DNA of 64,000 bases, taken from positions 558,001-622,000 of the forward strand of contig NZ_JAPWGL010000003.1 in the NCBI RefSeq assembly GCF_027213645.1. The letters are read 5' to 3'. Below are positions 7,624 through 16,041 of this stretch, one piece after another. Each line of letters opens with the position of its first letter. The first letter of the stretch is position 1. This DNA comes from Pedobacter rhodius (GTDB lineage Bacteria > Bacteroidota > Bacteroidia > Sphingobacteriales > Sphingobacteriaceae). Under the pieces are notes generated by a model that was given only the letters and a program-made list of their open reading frames with translations, was not told where the DNA came from and did no database searches. The position numbers and the translations under genes were made by a program.

Positions 7624-8184
7624 TTAAAATTTGATGGTTTCTGTTGGTGTAAGGCAAAAATTCAAACGGATGTCGTGTTCATTCACATCATCAATTTTAT
7701 CAGTTGCAGGCCGCAAAGATAAGCCTATTTTTTGAGCATTTATATTTTCGAGGAAGCGGTCGTAAAAGCCTTTGCCATAACCTACGCGATAGCCACGTTT
7801 GTCAAAAGCCAAAAGCGGAACCAATACCATGTCAACTTCGCCATCATGTATAACACCTTTTTGCGGTTCTAAAATATTGTAGAGGTTTTTACTTAGATCG
7901 TCTACGCCCAAATACTCATGATTGGTCATTAAAGTGGTTTCAAAATCAGCTTTCGGAACTATAATTTTAATTTCAGGATGATTTTCTGCAAGCCACCCGA
8001 TTAACAGAAATGTATTCGGTTCTTTCTTTTCTTTAATAGGCAGAAAAATATGCAATGTTTTTACAGCACTAAAATCAAGATCGGTAAATTTATTCAGCAA
8101 ATCGTTGTTTAGCGATTCATATTCTGCCTCACTTATCGCTAACCTTTCTTTTAAAGCTTGTTTTCTGATTTCGGCCTTTAACAT
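7624..8184 (-). CDS. 5-formyltetrahydrofolate cyclo-ligase
   Basis: 186 residues, typical length. It converts 5-formyl-THF to 5,10-methenyl-THF with ATP. Family marks: the N-terminal KAEIRKQALKERLAIS helix, FLPIKEKKEPNT, and the nucleotide/Mg loop RGYRVGYGKGFYDRFL near residue 137. The ending (RLNFCLTPTETIKF) is usual. Cytoplasmic. It is followed after 10 nt by the HigA-like mini-gene. Confidence 0.92.
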   Translation of the reverse strand: MLKAEIRKQALKERLAISEAEYESLNNDLLNKFTDLDFSAVKTLHIFLPIKEKKEPNTFLLIGWLAENHPEIKIIVPKADFETTLMTNHEYLGVDDLSKNLYNILEPQKGVIHDGEVDMVLVPLLAFDKRGYRVGYGKGFYDRFLENINAQKIGLSLRPATDKIDDVNEHDIRLNFCLTPTETIKF

Positions 8185-8249
8185 AGTGCCAATTTAGGTA
8201 AATATAATGTGAAGGAATCTATAAAGTTTTTGGAAACCTTACAGGTTTA

Positions 8250-8283
8250 AAACAAAAAAGCCCTTGAAAAAATCCAAGGGCTC
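8250..8283 (-). terminator. Rho-independent terminator of the first EF-P gene
   Basis: Perfect 8-bp stem agcccttg / caagggct (8259-8266, 8275-8282) followed on the minus strand by TTTTTTGTTTT, starting 19 bp after the EF-P stop codon. Confidence 0.85.
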
Positions 8284-8301
8284 ATTTTGAAATTTTATAA
8301 A

Positions 8302-8862
8302 TTACTTCACACGTTCAACATATTCTCCGGTGCGTGTATCAACTTTAATTTTATCGCCCTGGTTTACGAACATCGGCACTTTAACTTCAACACCGTTTTC
8401 AAGTGTTGCTGCTTTCAATGCATTTGTAGACGTATCGCCTTTAACAGCTGGCTCTGAGTATGTGATTTCAAACTCTGCAAAGTTAGGTAACTGGCCCATA
8501 ATGGCCTCATCACTTTCCATAGATACGATAACGTTCATGCCTTCTTTTAAGAATTTTATAGCCGAACCAAATAATGTTTTTTCAACGTTATATTGCTCAT
8601 AACTATTGTTGTCCATTACCACTAAATAATCGCCATCTTCATATAGATATTGATAATCATTAGTTTCAACCCGGCAAATTTCGACTGCCTCGTCGGTATT
8701 CATACGAGCCTCAACAATTCTGCCCGATTTAATGTTACGAAATTTACCTGTGTAAAAAGCGCCGCCTTTACCCGGTGTACGGTGATTCCACTCATCAACA
8801 GTAACCAATTCGTTGTTTACACGCAGGATGTTACCTGTTTTAATTTCTGATGCTTTTGCCAT
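8302..8862 (-). CDS. efp: Elongation factor P paralog with Lys at the loop tip
   Basis: 186 residues with all three EF-P domains: KOW-like N-terminal domain, central OB fold (YLYEDGDYLVVMDNN) and C-terminal OB fold (EPAVKGDTSTNALKAATLENG, ending TGEYVERVK). It relieves ribosome stalling at polyproline stretches. The tip of the first-domain loop reads PGKGG with Lys32 where E. coli EF-P carries the modified Lys34. A second EF-P gene lies 118 bp upstream with Asn32 instead. It has its own promoter box (8908-8915) and terminator, so it is separately transcribed. Confidence 0.93.
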   Translation of the reverse strand: MAKASEIKTGNILRVNNELVTVDEWNHRTPGKGGAFYTGKFRNIKSGRIVEARMNTDEAVEICRVETNDYQYLYEDGDYLVVMDNNSYEQYNVEKTLFGSAIKFLKEGMNVIVSMESDEAIMGQLPNFAEFEITYSEPAVKGDTSTNALKAATLENGVEVKVPMFVNQGDKIKVDTRTGEYVERVK

Positions 8863-8907
8863 ATGATGTTATCCTATCGGGATTTATATTTCAGTTTTTT
8901 GTGACGG

Positions 8908-8915
8908 CAAAGGTA
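8908..8915 (-). promoter_or_regulatory. -7 promoter box (TACCTTTG) of the Lys-tip EF-P gene
   Basis: Minus-strand TACCTTTGC matches TAnnTTTG, 45 nt upstream of the ATG at 8862. It lies in the 118-bp gap between the two EF-P genes. Confidence 0.6.
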
Positions 8916-8980
8916 AAATTATTTTAGTAAAAACCTATAAAGGTTTAGGGTTTAAGGTTTATGCTGGAAGATGTTATAGC

Positions 8981-9541
8981 CTACTTAACACGCTCCATGT
9001 AGTCGCCGGTTTTCGTGTCAACCTTAACTTTATCGCCCTGGTTAATAAACAATGGCACTCTGATTTCAGCCCCGGTTTCTACCGTTGCATATTTTTGGGC
9101 ACTGGTCGATGTATCGCCTTTCACGGCAGGTTCTGTATACGTAATTTCAAGCTCTACACTGTTGGGCAATTGCGCAATAATCGGTTCCTCACTTTCGAAT
9201 GCGATGGTAACATTCATGCCTTCTTTTAAAAATTTAATGGAGTTGCCGAAGAGCAATTTAAGGATATTGTATTGTTCAAAAGTATTGTTGTCCATAACCA
9301 CCAGGTAATCGCCATCCTCGTATAAATATTGATAATCGTTGGTTTCTACACGGCAAATCGTAACTTCTTCATCCGTACGAAAACGATATTCAACAATTTT
9401 ACCGGTTTTAACATTGCGCATGCGAGCCTGATAAAATGCTCTTAAGTTGCCCGGCGTACGGTGAATATACTCTTCTACACTCACCAACTCTCCGTTAAAA
9501 CGAAGCACATTTCCACTTTTTACTTCTGATGCCTTTGCCAT
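8981..9541 (-). CDS. efp: Elongation factor P paralog with Asn at the loop tip
   Basis: 186 residues, same architecture as its neighbour and easily alignable throughout. The loop tip reads HRTPGNLRAF, so residue 32 is Asn and no modifiable Lys or Arg is at that position; Arg34 is two residues on. This PGNLR form is, from memory, the common EF-P of Bacteroidota, and the Lys-tip copy is the extra one. It has its own TAACTTTG box at 9579-9586. No gene for a known EF-P modification enzyme is in the window. Confidence 0.93.
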   Translation of the reverse strand: MAKASEVKSGNVLRFNGELVSVEEYIHRTPGNLRAFYQARMRNVKTGKIVEYRFRTDEEVTICRVETNDYQYLYEDGDYLVVMDNNTFEQYNILKLLFGNSIKFLKEGMNVTIAFESEEPIIAQLPNSVELEITYTEPAVKGDTSTSAQKYATVETGAEIRVPLFINQGDKVKVDTKTGDYMERVK

Positions 9542-9578
9542 TTTATAATGAAATCTTGTTTTGCTGATTTTTGAACAT

Positions 9579-9586
9579 CAAAGTTA
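9579..9586 (-). promoter_or_regulatory. -7 promoter box (TAACTTTG) of the Asn-tip EF-P gene
   Basis: Minus-strand TAACTTTG matches TAnnTTTG, 37 nt before the ATG at 9541. Confidence 0.5.
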
Positions 9587-9720
9587 AAAAAATGAATTTT
9601 GATTTGGAAGGGAAAAACCACAGTTCATGGGTTCAATAGTCATTTGTTCATTGGTATTGACGCATACGCAAAAAGACTTGGTTTTTGTTTTGGTGAAGGT
9701 TAATCTGTAAAAAACCTTCG

Positions 9721-9889
9721 TATAAAAGAAATGCCTTTGGGAACCACTCCAAAGGCATAATCAACCTAAACCTCAAACTAAACTATGAAAAAATTTTTTG
9801 CTTTTTACAGCTGTATATTTTGTTTCCGTTAAACGGAATGTGTTGTCATTTCCCGAAGAGATAAATCAGATATTTATTTCTCTTTTTGG
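9721..9889 (-). ncRNA. Putative structured small RNA, about 165 nt
   Basis: A strong minus-strand promoter (TTTG at 9922-9925, 19-nt spacer, TACCTTTG at 9895-9902) faces no open frame. About 135 nt downstream of the expected start is a perfect 10-bp stem (9731-9740 with 9749-9758) followed by a U-rich tract (TTCTTTTATA). Between them are two more hairpins: 9857-9883 (agagataaat / atttat..ctct) and 9824-9838 (ttccgtt a aacggaa). This is the layout of a free-standing RNA. The opposite strand has a 15-codon frame (ATG at 9785) and the 9857-9883 hairpin followed by TTTTT, so the strand is not certain. The rest of the 9542-9994 gap holds only the EF-P promoter and another hairpin (9694-9719). Confidence 0.45.
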
Positions 9890-9894
9890 TGGTG

Positions 9895-9925
9895 CAAAGG
9901 TAAGAACTATTTTTCAATTACCAAA
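9895..9925 (-). promoter_or_regulatory. Promoter (TTTG-N19-TACCTTTG) of the putative small RNA
   Basis: Both Bacteroidota elements are present on the minus strand with consensus spacing, followed by CACCACC, typical of highly used start regions. No coding frame follows. Confidence 0.6.
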
Positions 9926-9994
9926 CATATTTTAAAAAATGTTTTTATAATACAAATTTATGACAAACCGGACAATTAGAAAGAAGTGAAACGG

Positions 9995-10618
9995 TTAGTT
10001 AATTTGTTTAAAATCAGCTATTTGAATGTGTTCTTTGCAGAACTCATATTCCTGAATTTGATTAGAACCAATTATAGTTAACCGGTCTTTCGTGAATTTC
10101 TCAATCAATTCGTGGTACCAATTTATGCCCTGAACGTCTAAATTACTTGTTGGTTCATCTAAAAATAAAATTGGTGAATCGGAACAGCAAGCCAAAGCAA
10201 GTTTGGTTCTTTGTTTCATTCCCGATGAAAAATACTTAATTTCCTTGTTCGCCGATTTTTCTAAGCCAAGTATAGAAACTAATGATTTTGTGTCGACACC
10301 AGCCGCGAAATTCTTGAACTTAAAATGGAAATCGATAAGCTCTTTTAAGGTAAAAGTTTCGACCAGTTCTAAATATGGAGCAGCTAAACTGATGTGCCTA
10401 TAGATATCTTCAACAGGAATATCTTTAGCATCAGAAAAAGAAATTTGTCCTTCCGATGGCGTTAAACTTCCGGTTAAAACACTTAATAAAGTCGATTTTC
10501 CTGAACCATTCGGGCCTAAAATAGCATAGCTGTTGCCGGAAATAAACTCGGTACTCAGATTTCTGAAAATCCACTCCTTGTTAAACCTCCTGCCGACATT
10601 TTTTAAAGCTATCTTCAT
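9995..10618 (-). CDS. ABC transporter ATP-binding protein
   Basis: 207 residues, a compact ABC ATPase. Walker A is GPNGSGKST (35-43), the signature is YFSSGMKQRTKLAL and Walker B is PILFLDEPTSNLD. The short length and simple core resemble CcmA- or NatA-like single ATPases. No permease gene is adjacent, so the partner and substrate are unknown. A CcmA role in haem export is possible, but there are no cytochrome c maturation genes here. Confidence 0.85.
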   Translation of the reverse strand: MKIALKNVGRRFNKEWIFRNLSTEFISGNSYAILGPNGSGKSTLLSVLTGSLTPSEGQISFSDAKDIPVEDIYRHISLAAPYLELVETFTLKELIDFHFKFKNFAAGVDTKSLVSILGLEKSANKEIKYFSSGMKQRTKLALACCSDSPILFLDEPTSNLDVQGINWYHELIEKFTKDRLTIIGSNQIQEYEFCKEHIQIADFKQIN

Positions 10619-10621
10619 TTA

Positions 10622-10703
10622 TTAAGTATCTAGATGTGAGTATCAAGTATCAAGATGTGAGTATCAAGATATGAGTATCAAGTATTGAGATGTGAGTATT
10701 AAG
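10622..10703. repeat. Short tandem repeats of 'gatgtgagtatcaagtatcaa' type (site B)
   Basis: About four imperfect units built from 'agtatcaag' and 'gatgtgagtatc' fill the gap between the ABC ATPase start and the acetyltransferase stop. In reverse complement it is the same GATACTTGATACT text seen at 7394-7425, 19471-19500 and 50274-50304. Confidence 0.7.
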
Positions 10704-11169
10704 TTTTATTTTTGGGAAGGGATTTAGCCATGCAAACACTATTATCTATACCAATGTACTGGCCATAGTTTGGCGTAATCTGATAGCCAACTTTTTGGTA
10801 TAATGCGATGGCTTCGGGTTGTTTTTTGCCAGTTTCCAAAACGCATTCTACAAAACCCAATTCTGCTGCCCATAACTCTAATTCAGTTAGTATTTTAGCT
10901 GCAACCCCTTGTTTTCTATAGTCTGGATGAACAAACATGCGTTTAACTTCAGCTGCGGTTTCTGAAAAAAGTTTTATAGCTCCACAGGCAACAGGTGTAT
11001 TATTTTGATAAGCAACCACGACCTCTTTTATCGCATTAATTTTATTATATCGGGAATAGAAGGCATGGTCGTCACCATCTCTGATGGCTAGATCTTTATC
11101 CAGCAAAACAACCAATTGTCTGAAATCGGCATTATCCGAATTTGTTCTGATTAGCGTTAAATCACTCAT
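10699..11169 (-). CDS. GNAT family N-acetyltransferase
   Basis: 156 residues. The acetyl-CoA binding motif A is clear: VKRMFVHPDYRKQGVAAKILTELE, with R-K-Q-G-V-A matching (Q/R)xxGx(G/A). The second conserved segment is VLETGKKQPEAIALYQKVGY. The substrate cannot be assigned; amino-acid or small-amine acetylation is typical. Its last codons run into the tandem repeat at 10622-10703. Single-gene unit on the minus strand. Confidence 0.85.
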   Translation of the reverse strand: MSDLTLIRTNSDNADFRQLVVLLDKDLAIRDGDDHAFYSRYNKINAIKEVVVAYQNNTPVACGAIKLFSETAAEVKRMFVHPDYRKQGVAAKILTELELWAAELGFVECVLETGKKQPEAIALYQKVGYQITPNYGQYIGIDNSVCMAKSLPKNKT

Positions 11170-11320
11170 GCATGTTTATTCTGCTTTTTTACCACCTTAG
11201 GCACCTAAGAACATCTAAGTAAAATTTGAGATAAGTTAAAGATTAATAATAAACGTCAGCTTTATTTTGATGGGTGCTCAAACATTTTTAAATTTTAGGT
11301 TTTTACCCTAAACCCTAAAC

Positions 11321-12106
11321 CTAGCTGCCCATTCCGAAACCTTTCATCACCCCGCGGTTAGAGTTGCGGATAAAATCTACAATTTCATCACGAATTTCTG
11401 TCGGTTTAAATTCGGCCTCAATCATGTCTAAAGCCTTGGTTACGTTATTATGTTTTACAAAAAGTACGCGGTAAATTTCCTGAATTTCATCAATTTGCTC
11501 ATTGGTAAAGCCCCTTCTGCGTAAGCCTACAGAGTTGATGCCGGCATAAGAAAGTGGCTCTCGGGCCGCCTTAACATAAGGAGGAACATCTTTACGAACC
11601 AATGAACCGCCCGTTACGAAAGCGTATGAACCTACCTTAACAAACTGGTGAATAGCAACCAGGCCGGCAAGAACCACATTGTTACCTATGGTAATGTGGC
11701 CAGCTAAGGTTGTGCTGTTCGAAAAAATACAGTTGTTGCCAACTTCACAATCGTGAGCGATATGAGAATAAGCCTGAATTAGGCAATTACTGCCAATCAC
11801 AGTTTTCCATTTATCTTTAGTGCCGCGGTTAATGGTCACACATTCACGAATTGTCGTGTTGTCGCCAATTTCAGCCGTGGTTACTTCGCCTGCAAATTTT
11901 AAATCCTGAGGTTCGCCGGAAATAACTGCTCCCGGGAAGATGCGGCAATTTTTACCGATACGGGCGCCATCCATAATGGTTACGTTTGAACCAATCCAGG
12001 TTCCCTCACCAATAATAACGTCTTTATGTATGACTACAAAAGGCTCAATTACAACGTTTTCGGCAATTTTCGCCTGGGGATGTATGTATGCTAAAGGCTG
12101 TATCAT
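11321..12106 (-). CDS. lpxA: UDP-N-acetylglucosamine acyltransferase
   Basis: 261 residues; catalyses the first acyl transfer of lipid A synthesis, in the cytoplasm. The left-handed beta-helix hexapeptide pattern (IHPQAKIAENVVIEPFVVI, HIAHDCEVGNNCIFSN, LAGLVAIHQFVKVGSYAFV) covers residues 5-185, followed by the helical C-terminus with GLRRRGF. The catalytic His lies in the YSHIAHD segment. The start overlaps the stop of lpxC/fabZ by one base (TAATG), so translation is coupled. Confidence 0.95.
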   Translation of the reverse strand: MIQPLAYIHPQAKIAENVVIEPFVVIHKDVIIGEGTWIGSNVTIMDGARIGKNCRIFPGAVISGEPQDLKFAGEVTTAEIGDNTTIRECVTINRGTKDKWKTVIGSNCLIQAYSHIAHDCEVGNNCIFSNSTTLAGHITIGNNVVLAGLVAIHQFVKVGSYAFVTGGSLVRKDVPPYVKAAREPLSYAGINSVGLRRRGFTNEQIDEIQEIYRVLFVKHNNVTKALDMIEAEFKPTEIRDEIVDFIRNSNRGVMKGFGMGS

Positions 12107-13518
12107 TATTGAACGGGTTCTGTTTGTTTAATTTTAGAGATTTGAGCCATCATTTCAGCTTCTACAACGATTTTTTCGCCAACCATACCAACACCTTTCA
12201 TCTGTGCAATGCCTCTCCGGATGGGCTCCAGCAAGTCGCAGCGAAAAACAATCGTATCGCCAGGAAGAACCTGTGCCCTGAAACGGACATTATCTATTTT
12301 TAAAAAATAAGTCAGGTAATTTCTTGGATCAGGAACCGTGCTTAACACTAAAATACCCCCAACCTGGGCCATTGCCTCAATCTGGATTACACCGGGAAAA
12401 ACAGGTGCGCCCGGAAAGTGGCCTTTAAAAAACTCTTCGTTCATAGTTACGTTTTTAACGCCCACAACGTGGTTTTTAGATAGTTCCAGAATTTTATCGA
12501 CAAATAAAAATGGCTGACGATGCGGCAGGATATCCATTACCTGATTAATATCGTATAACGGTTTAGCACTCGGATCATAAACCTTTTGGATTTTTTTGTT
12601 TTTCTCTTTTTTAATCGCAGCTTTAATCTTCTTAGCAAAAGCAATATTAGCGGCGTGGCCGGGGCGGGCGGCCATGATATGACCTTTTAAGTGCATACCA
12701 ACTAATGCTAAATCGCCAATCATATCCAATAATTTATGACGGGCAGGCTCATTCTGATAACGTAACTCCATGTTATTTAGGATACCCTGAGGCGCTACAT
12801 CAATATCCTTGCGGTTAAAAAGTTTGGCCAAATGGCTTAACTCATCTTTAGTTACCTCTTTATCAACGATTACGATGGCATTGTTTAAGTCTCCGCCTTT
12901 AATCAGGTTGTGTTGTAACTGATATTCTAATTCATGTAAAAAACAAAAAGTACGGCAAGAGGCAATTTCTTTTTTAAATTCTGCAATGGTATTAATGCCG
13001 GCATGTTGGCTGCCCAATACCGGGGAATTATAATCAATCATACAGGTAAAGCGGTAATCATCCAAAGGCATAGCCACGATTTCCACTTTCCGGTCTGTTT
13101 CGGTATAAGTAATGTTGTGAGGAATCGTAAAGTATTCCCGGTCTGCGTTTTGTTCAATGGTTCCAACAGCTTCCAATAAATCAATAAACTGGATTGAACT
13201 GCCATCCATAATTGGTGTTTCCGGCCCGTCGAGCTGTATTAAAACGTTATCTAAATCCATTCCCACCAAAGATGCCATAACGTGTTCTATCGTACTCACA
13301 CTTGCGCCATTCTGTGTAATGGTGGTACCTCGGGAAGTATCCGTTACATTGTCTGCATCGGCATCGATAACCGGTTCTCCCTCTAAATCAATACGCTGAA
13401 ATTTGAAGCCATGATTTTCTGGTGCCGGGCAAAAAGTTAGGGTAACATTCGCTCCGGTGTGTAAACCAACACCAGATGCAGATATTTCTTTTTTAATCGT
13501 CTTTTGTCTAACGTTCAT
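12106..13518 (-). CDS. lpxC/fabZ: Bifunctional LpxC deacetylase / FabZ dehydratase
   Basis: 470 residues, a fusion usual in Bacteroidota. Residues 1-305 are LpxC, the zinc UDP-3-O-acyl-GlcNAc deacetylase, with TIEHVMASL and HKLLDMIGDLALVG holding metal and active-site residues. Residues about 325-465 are FabZ, the hydroxyacyl-ACP dehydratase, with LPHRQPFLFVDKI and FFKGHFPGAPVFPGVIQIEAMAQ. The fusion ties lipid A commitment to fatty-acid elongation. It overlaps lpxD by 11 bp upstream and lpxA by 1 bp downstream. Confidence 0.95.
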   Translation of the reverse strand: MNVRQKTIKKEISASGVGLHTGANVTLTFCPAPENHGFKFQRIDLEGEPVIDADADNVTDTSRGTTITQNGASVSTIEHVMASLVGMDLDNVLIQLDGPETPIMDGSSIQFIDLLEAVGTIEQNADREYFTIPHNITYTETDRKVEIVAMPLDDYRFTCMIDYNSPVLGSQHAGINTIAEFKKEIASCRTFCFLHELEYQLQHNLIKGGDLNNAIVIVDKEVTKDELSHLAKLFNRKDIDVAPQGILNNMELRYQNEPARHKLLDMIGDLALVGMHLKGHIMAARPGHAANIAFAKKIKAAIKKEKNKKIQKVYDPSAKPLYDINQVMDILPHRQPFLFVDKILELSKNHVVGVKNVTMNEEFFKGHFPGAPVFPGVIQIEAMAQVGGILVLSTVPDPRNYLTYFLKIDNVRFRAQVLPGDTIVFRCDLLEPIRRGIAQMKGVGMVGEKIVVEAEMMAQISKIKQTEPVQ

Positions 13519-14584
13519 TTTGTATTGTATTCTTTTCCAGTTCAGCTGTAATTTTTTTAATTGCTTCTTCGAGTATATTGATACGCTTTTCTACATCAGG
13601 TAAATGCTTAAATATTACAGAAGCACGCATCCAGTTGCGTAAAGGTTGCGCCGGACTTCCGTGCCATTGTTTGTTTTCTTCGGTAATATTAAAATTAATG
13701 CCTGCCTGAGCACCTATTTGAGTTCCTTTTGCCAATGTTAAATGACCGGCAATGCCAACCTGGCCGCCAATAACACTGTTCGGGCCAATTTTAGTACTGC
13801 CAGATACGCCTGATTGTGCAGCAAGAACGGTATTTTCACCGATTTCGGCATTATGCGCAACCTGAATTAAATTGTCAATTTTGGCGCCTTTCTTAATGAT
13901 TGTAGCACCCATTGTAGCCCTGTCGATGGTTGTATTGGCTCCGATTTCTACGTCGCTTTCGATAATAACATTGCCAATTTGAGGTATTTTATTGTACGTA
14001 CCATCTTTTTGAGGTGCAAAGCCAAAACCATCGCTACCAATAACCGTATTCGAATGCACGGTTACTCTATCTCCAATTACTGAATTATGGTAAATTTTAA
14101 CGCCGGGAAAAAAATTGCAATTTTCTCCGATTTTAGCATTGGCACCAATATATACCTGAGGATTTATTTTCGTTCCGGCAGCAATTTCTACTTGTTCGGC
14201 AACATAAGCGAAAGCACCTATAAAAACACCTTTTCCAATCTTTGCCGTCGGATGTACAAAAGCCAATTTATCAACACCAGATGGTTCCGCCTGGCCATTT
14301 ATTGCTTCGTTATATTTATCGAGCAAAACCGTGAAAGAACTGTAAGGGTTTTCAACCCGGATTAATGTACTTGTATAATCCTGTGTAGGATTAAAATCTT
14401 TAGAAACAATAACGACCGAGGCCTGCGTAGAGTATAAGAAATTCTCGTACTTTGGATTGGAAAGAAAAGACAGGGAGCCTTCTTTACCATCTTCTATTTT
14501 CGAGAGTTCTGTTACAGCTACATCGGGGTTGCCATCAATGGAACCGTTTAAAAACTCGCTTATCTGCTTGGCAGTAAATTGCAT
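13508..14584 (-). CDS. lpxD: UDP-3-O-acylglucosamine N-acyltransferase
   Basis: 358 residues. The N-terminal uridine-binding domain (1-105) is followed by hexapeptide repeats from IGKGVFIGAFAYV to LTLAKGTQIGAQAG and a C-terminal helix rich in Lys and Glu. The catalytic His is in the NLIQVAHNAEIGENT segment. It performs the third step of lipid A synthesis. First gene of the lpxD-lpxC/fabZ-lpxA operon, with a promoter box only 4 nt before the ATG, so the operon mRNA is probably leaderless. Confidence 0.95.
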   Translation of the reverse strand: MQFTAKQISEFLNGSIDGNPDVAVTELSKIEDGKEGSLSFLSNPKYENFLYSTQASVVIVSKDFNPTQDYTSTLIRVENPYSSFTVLLDKYNEAINGQAEPSGVDKLAFVHPTAKIGKGVFIGAFAYVAEQVEIAAGTKINPQVYIGANAKIGENCNFFPGVKIYHNSVIGDRVTVHSNTVIGSDGFGFAPQKDGTYNKIPQIGNVIIESDVEIGANTTIDRATMGATIIKKGAKIDNLIQVAHNAEIGENTVLAAQSGVSGSTKIGPNSVIGGQVGIAGHLTLAKGTQIGAQAGINFNITEENKQWHGSPAQPLRNWMRASVIFKHLPDVEKRINILEEAIKKITAELEKNTIQNER

Positions 14585-14588
14585 CGTA

Positions 14589-14619
14589 CAAAGGTAAATG
14601 TTAAATTGATATGAACAAA
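14589..14619 (-). promoter_or_regulatory. Promoter (TTTG-N19-TACCTTTG) of the lpxD operon, leaderless type
   Basis: Minus-strand TTTG (14616-14619) and TACCTTTG (14589-14596) with an ideal 19-nt spacer. Only 4 nt (tacg) separate the -7 box from the ATG at 14584, so transcription should start at or within a base or two of the start codon. Confidence 0.65.
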
Positions 14620-14706
14620 AAAACCTGTTAGGGTTAAATTGTGTATATTCTACACAATAATAAGACTTAAAACGCCACTAAAAATTAAATATTTTGTTAA
14701 ATAAAC

Positions 14707-15930
14707 CTAAATTCCGCGGGGATAGCATAGAATATATTTTTCCACGGTTTTTTGCAGCGATTCTAAATTCGATAAATCTGAAGCTTTAGCAATATCTACA
14801 ATATCGTTATTTTTCATCAAAATTTTAATATTTCCAACACCCGCATTATAAGCCCTGTTCTGAATTGAATCTGTAAAAACAAAATATTTTGCTTCTTCGG
14901 GCTTAATCTTTAAAAGATCGACGGCGGCATTTTGCAAAAATTGAATACGCTCTTTTTCTGCCATTTGATTGCCTATCTCAACTTTATATAAGTTTCTGGA
15001 TGTTAGCATTCGGCATAATGCAGATAAAATCTGGTCGGGATACTCCACCCAAACCTTTACAGCAGCATAAATATCCTGATCGTCAAGATTTGTAAAATGT
15101 GCTAAATTTTGATGCTGACGGAAGAAATTATCTTCATTAATATCATTTTCAAGGAAATAACTTAGTGAAGGCGCCGCAAATAACTTTTCGCCGGCGGCAG
15201 ATAATTCTTTTGCTCTTTCCAACAGCTTAACTAAAATCATTTCTCCGGAAATTACGGTCTTGTGCAAATAAACCTGCCAATACATCAATCTACGGGCAAT
15301 CAGGAACTTTTCAACCGAATAAATGCCTTTCTCTTCAATAACTAAATCATCTTCGAAAACATTAAACATTTTTATAATCCTGTCGAAACTGATCACACCT
15401 TCGCTAACACCCGTAAAAAAGCTGTCGCGGTTCAGATAATCCATTCTATCTAAATCCAGCTGGCCGGAAATTAGCTGATGTAGGAATTTTTTGTGGTAAG
15501 TGCCATTAAAAATTTCTATCGCATGGGTTAGTTTTCCTTCAAAATGCTGATTCAGCTCCTGCATCAGCTTTGCTGAAATATCTTCGTGCTTTATGCCTGT
15601 TACCAGGGAATGTTCTAGCGCATGCGAAAAAGGGCCATGACCAATATCGTGCAGTAAAATAGCCAGTATCGCCGATTCTTCCTCACCTTCGGTAATGATG
15701 TGTCCCTTACTTCTCAGCAGTCCAATTGCCAGGCTCATTAAATGCATGGCACCTAATGCGTGATGAAAACGTGTATGCAAAGCGCCGGGGTAAACCAGAT
15801 GCGTCATCCCCAGTTGCTTGATGTAACGCAAACGCTGAAAATACGGATGCGAAATTACATCATAAACTAATTCTGACGGAATGCTGATGAATCCGTAAAC
15901 CGGATCATTTATTATTTTTTTCTTATTCAA
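14707..15930 (-). CDS. HD-domain phosphohydrolase (dGTPase-like)
   Basis: 407 residues. The HD fold has HTRFHHALGAMHL near residue 53, the metal motif LLHDIGHGPFSHALEH near 94 and DLDRMDYLNRDSFFTG near 160, the pattern of YdhJ/dGTP-triphosphohydrolase-like proteins. The family hydrolyses nucleotides, but the substrate of this subgroup is not established. The C-terminal 150 residues are helical. Divergent from porX over a 111-bp gap and separated from the lpx operon by 122 bp. Confidence 0.85.
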   Translation of the reverse strand: MNKKKIINDPVYGFISIPSELVYDVISHPYFQRLRYIKQLGMTHLVYPGALHTRFHHALGAMHLMSLAIGLLRSKGHIITEGEEESAILAILLHDIGHGPFSHALEHSLVTGIKHEDISAKLMQELNQHFEGKLTHAIEIFNGTYHKKFLHQLISGQLDLDRMDYLNRDSFFTGVSEGVISFDRIIKMFNVFEDDLVIEEKGIYSVEKFLIARRLMYWQVYLHKTVISGEMILVKLLERAKELSAAGEKLFAAPSLSYFLENDINEDNFFRQHQNLAHFTNLDDQDIYAAVKVWVEYPDQILSALCRMLTSRNLYKVEIGNQMAEKERIQFLQNAAVDLLKIKPEEAKYFVFTDSIQNRAYNAGVGNIKILMKNNDIVDIAKASDLSNLESLQKTVEKYILCYPRGI

Positions 15931-16041
15931 TCGTTAAAAATAGTTAAATAGACAGATACGGTACAAAAATTGCTATTTTTATTTATAGTTTGATTTACAT
16001 GCCAAAATATAACGGCAATCCTTATCCTATTTTACAAAAAC

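Noticed and set aside
11298..11322. Telomere-like text (ccctaaaccctaaacc)
   Set aside because: Only a short stretch of common intergenic wording; similar wording occurs at about 8938. No end structure or replication gene.
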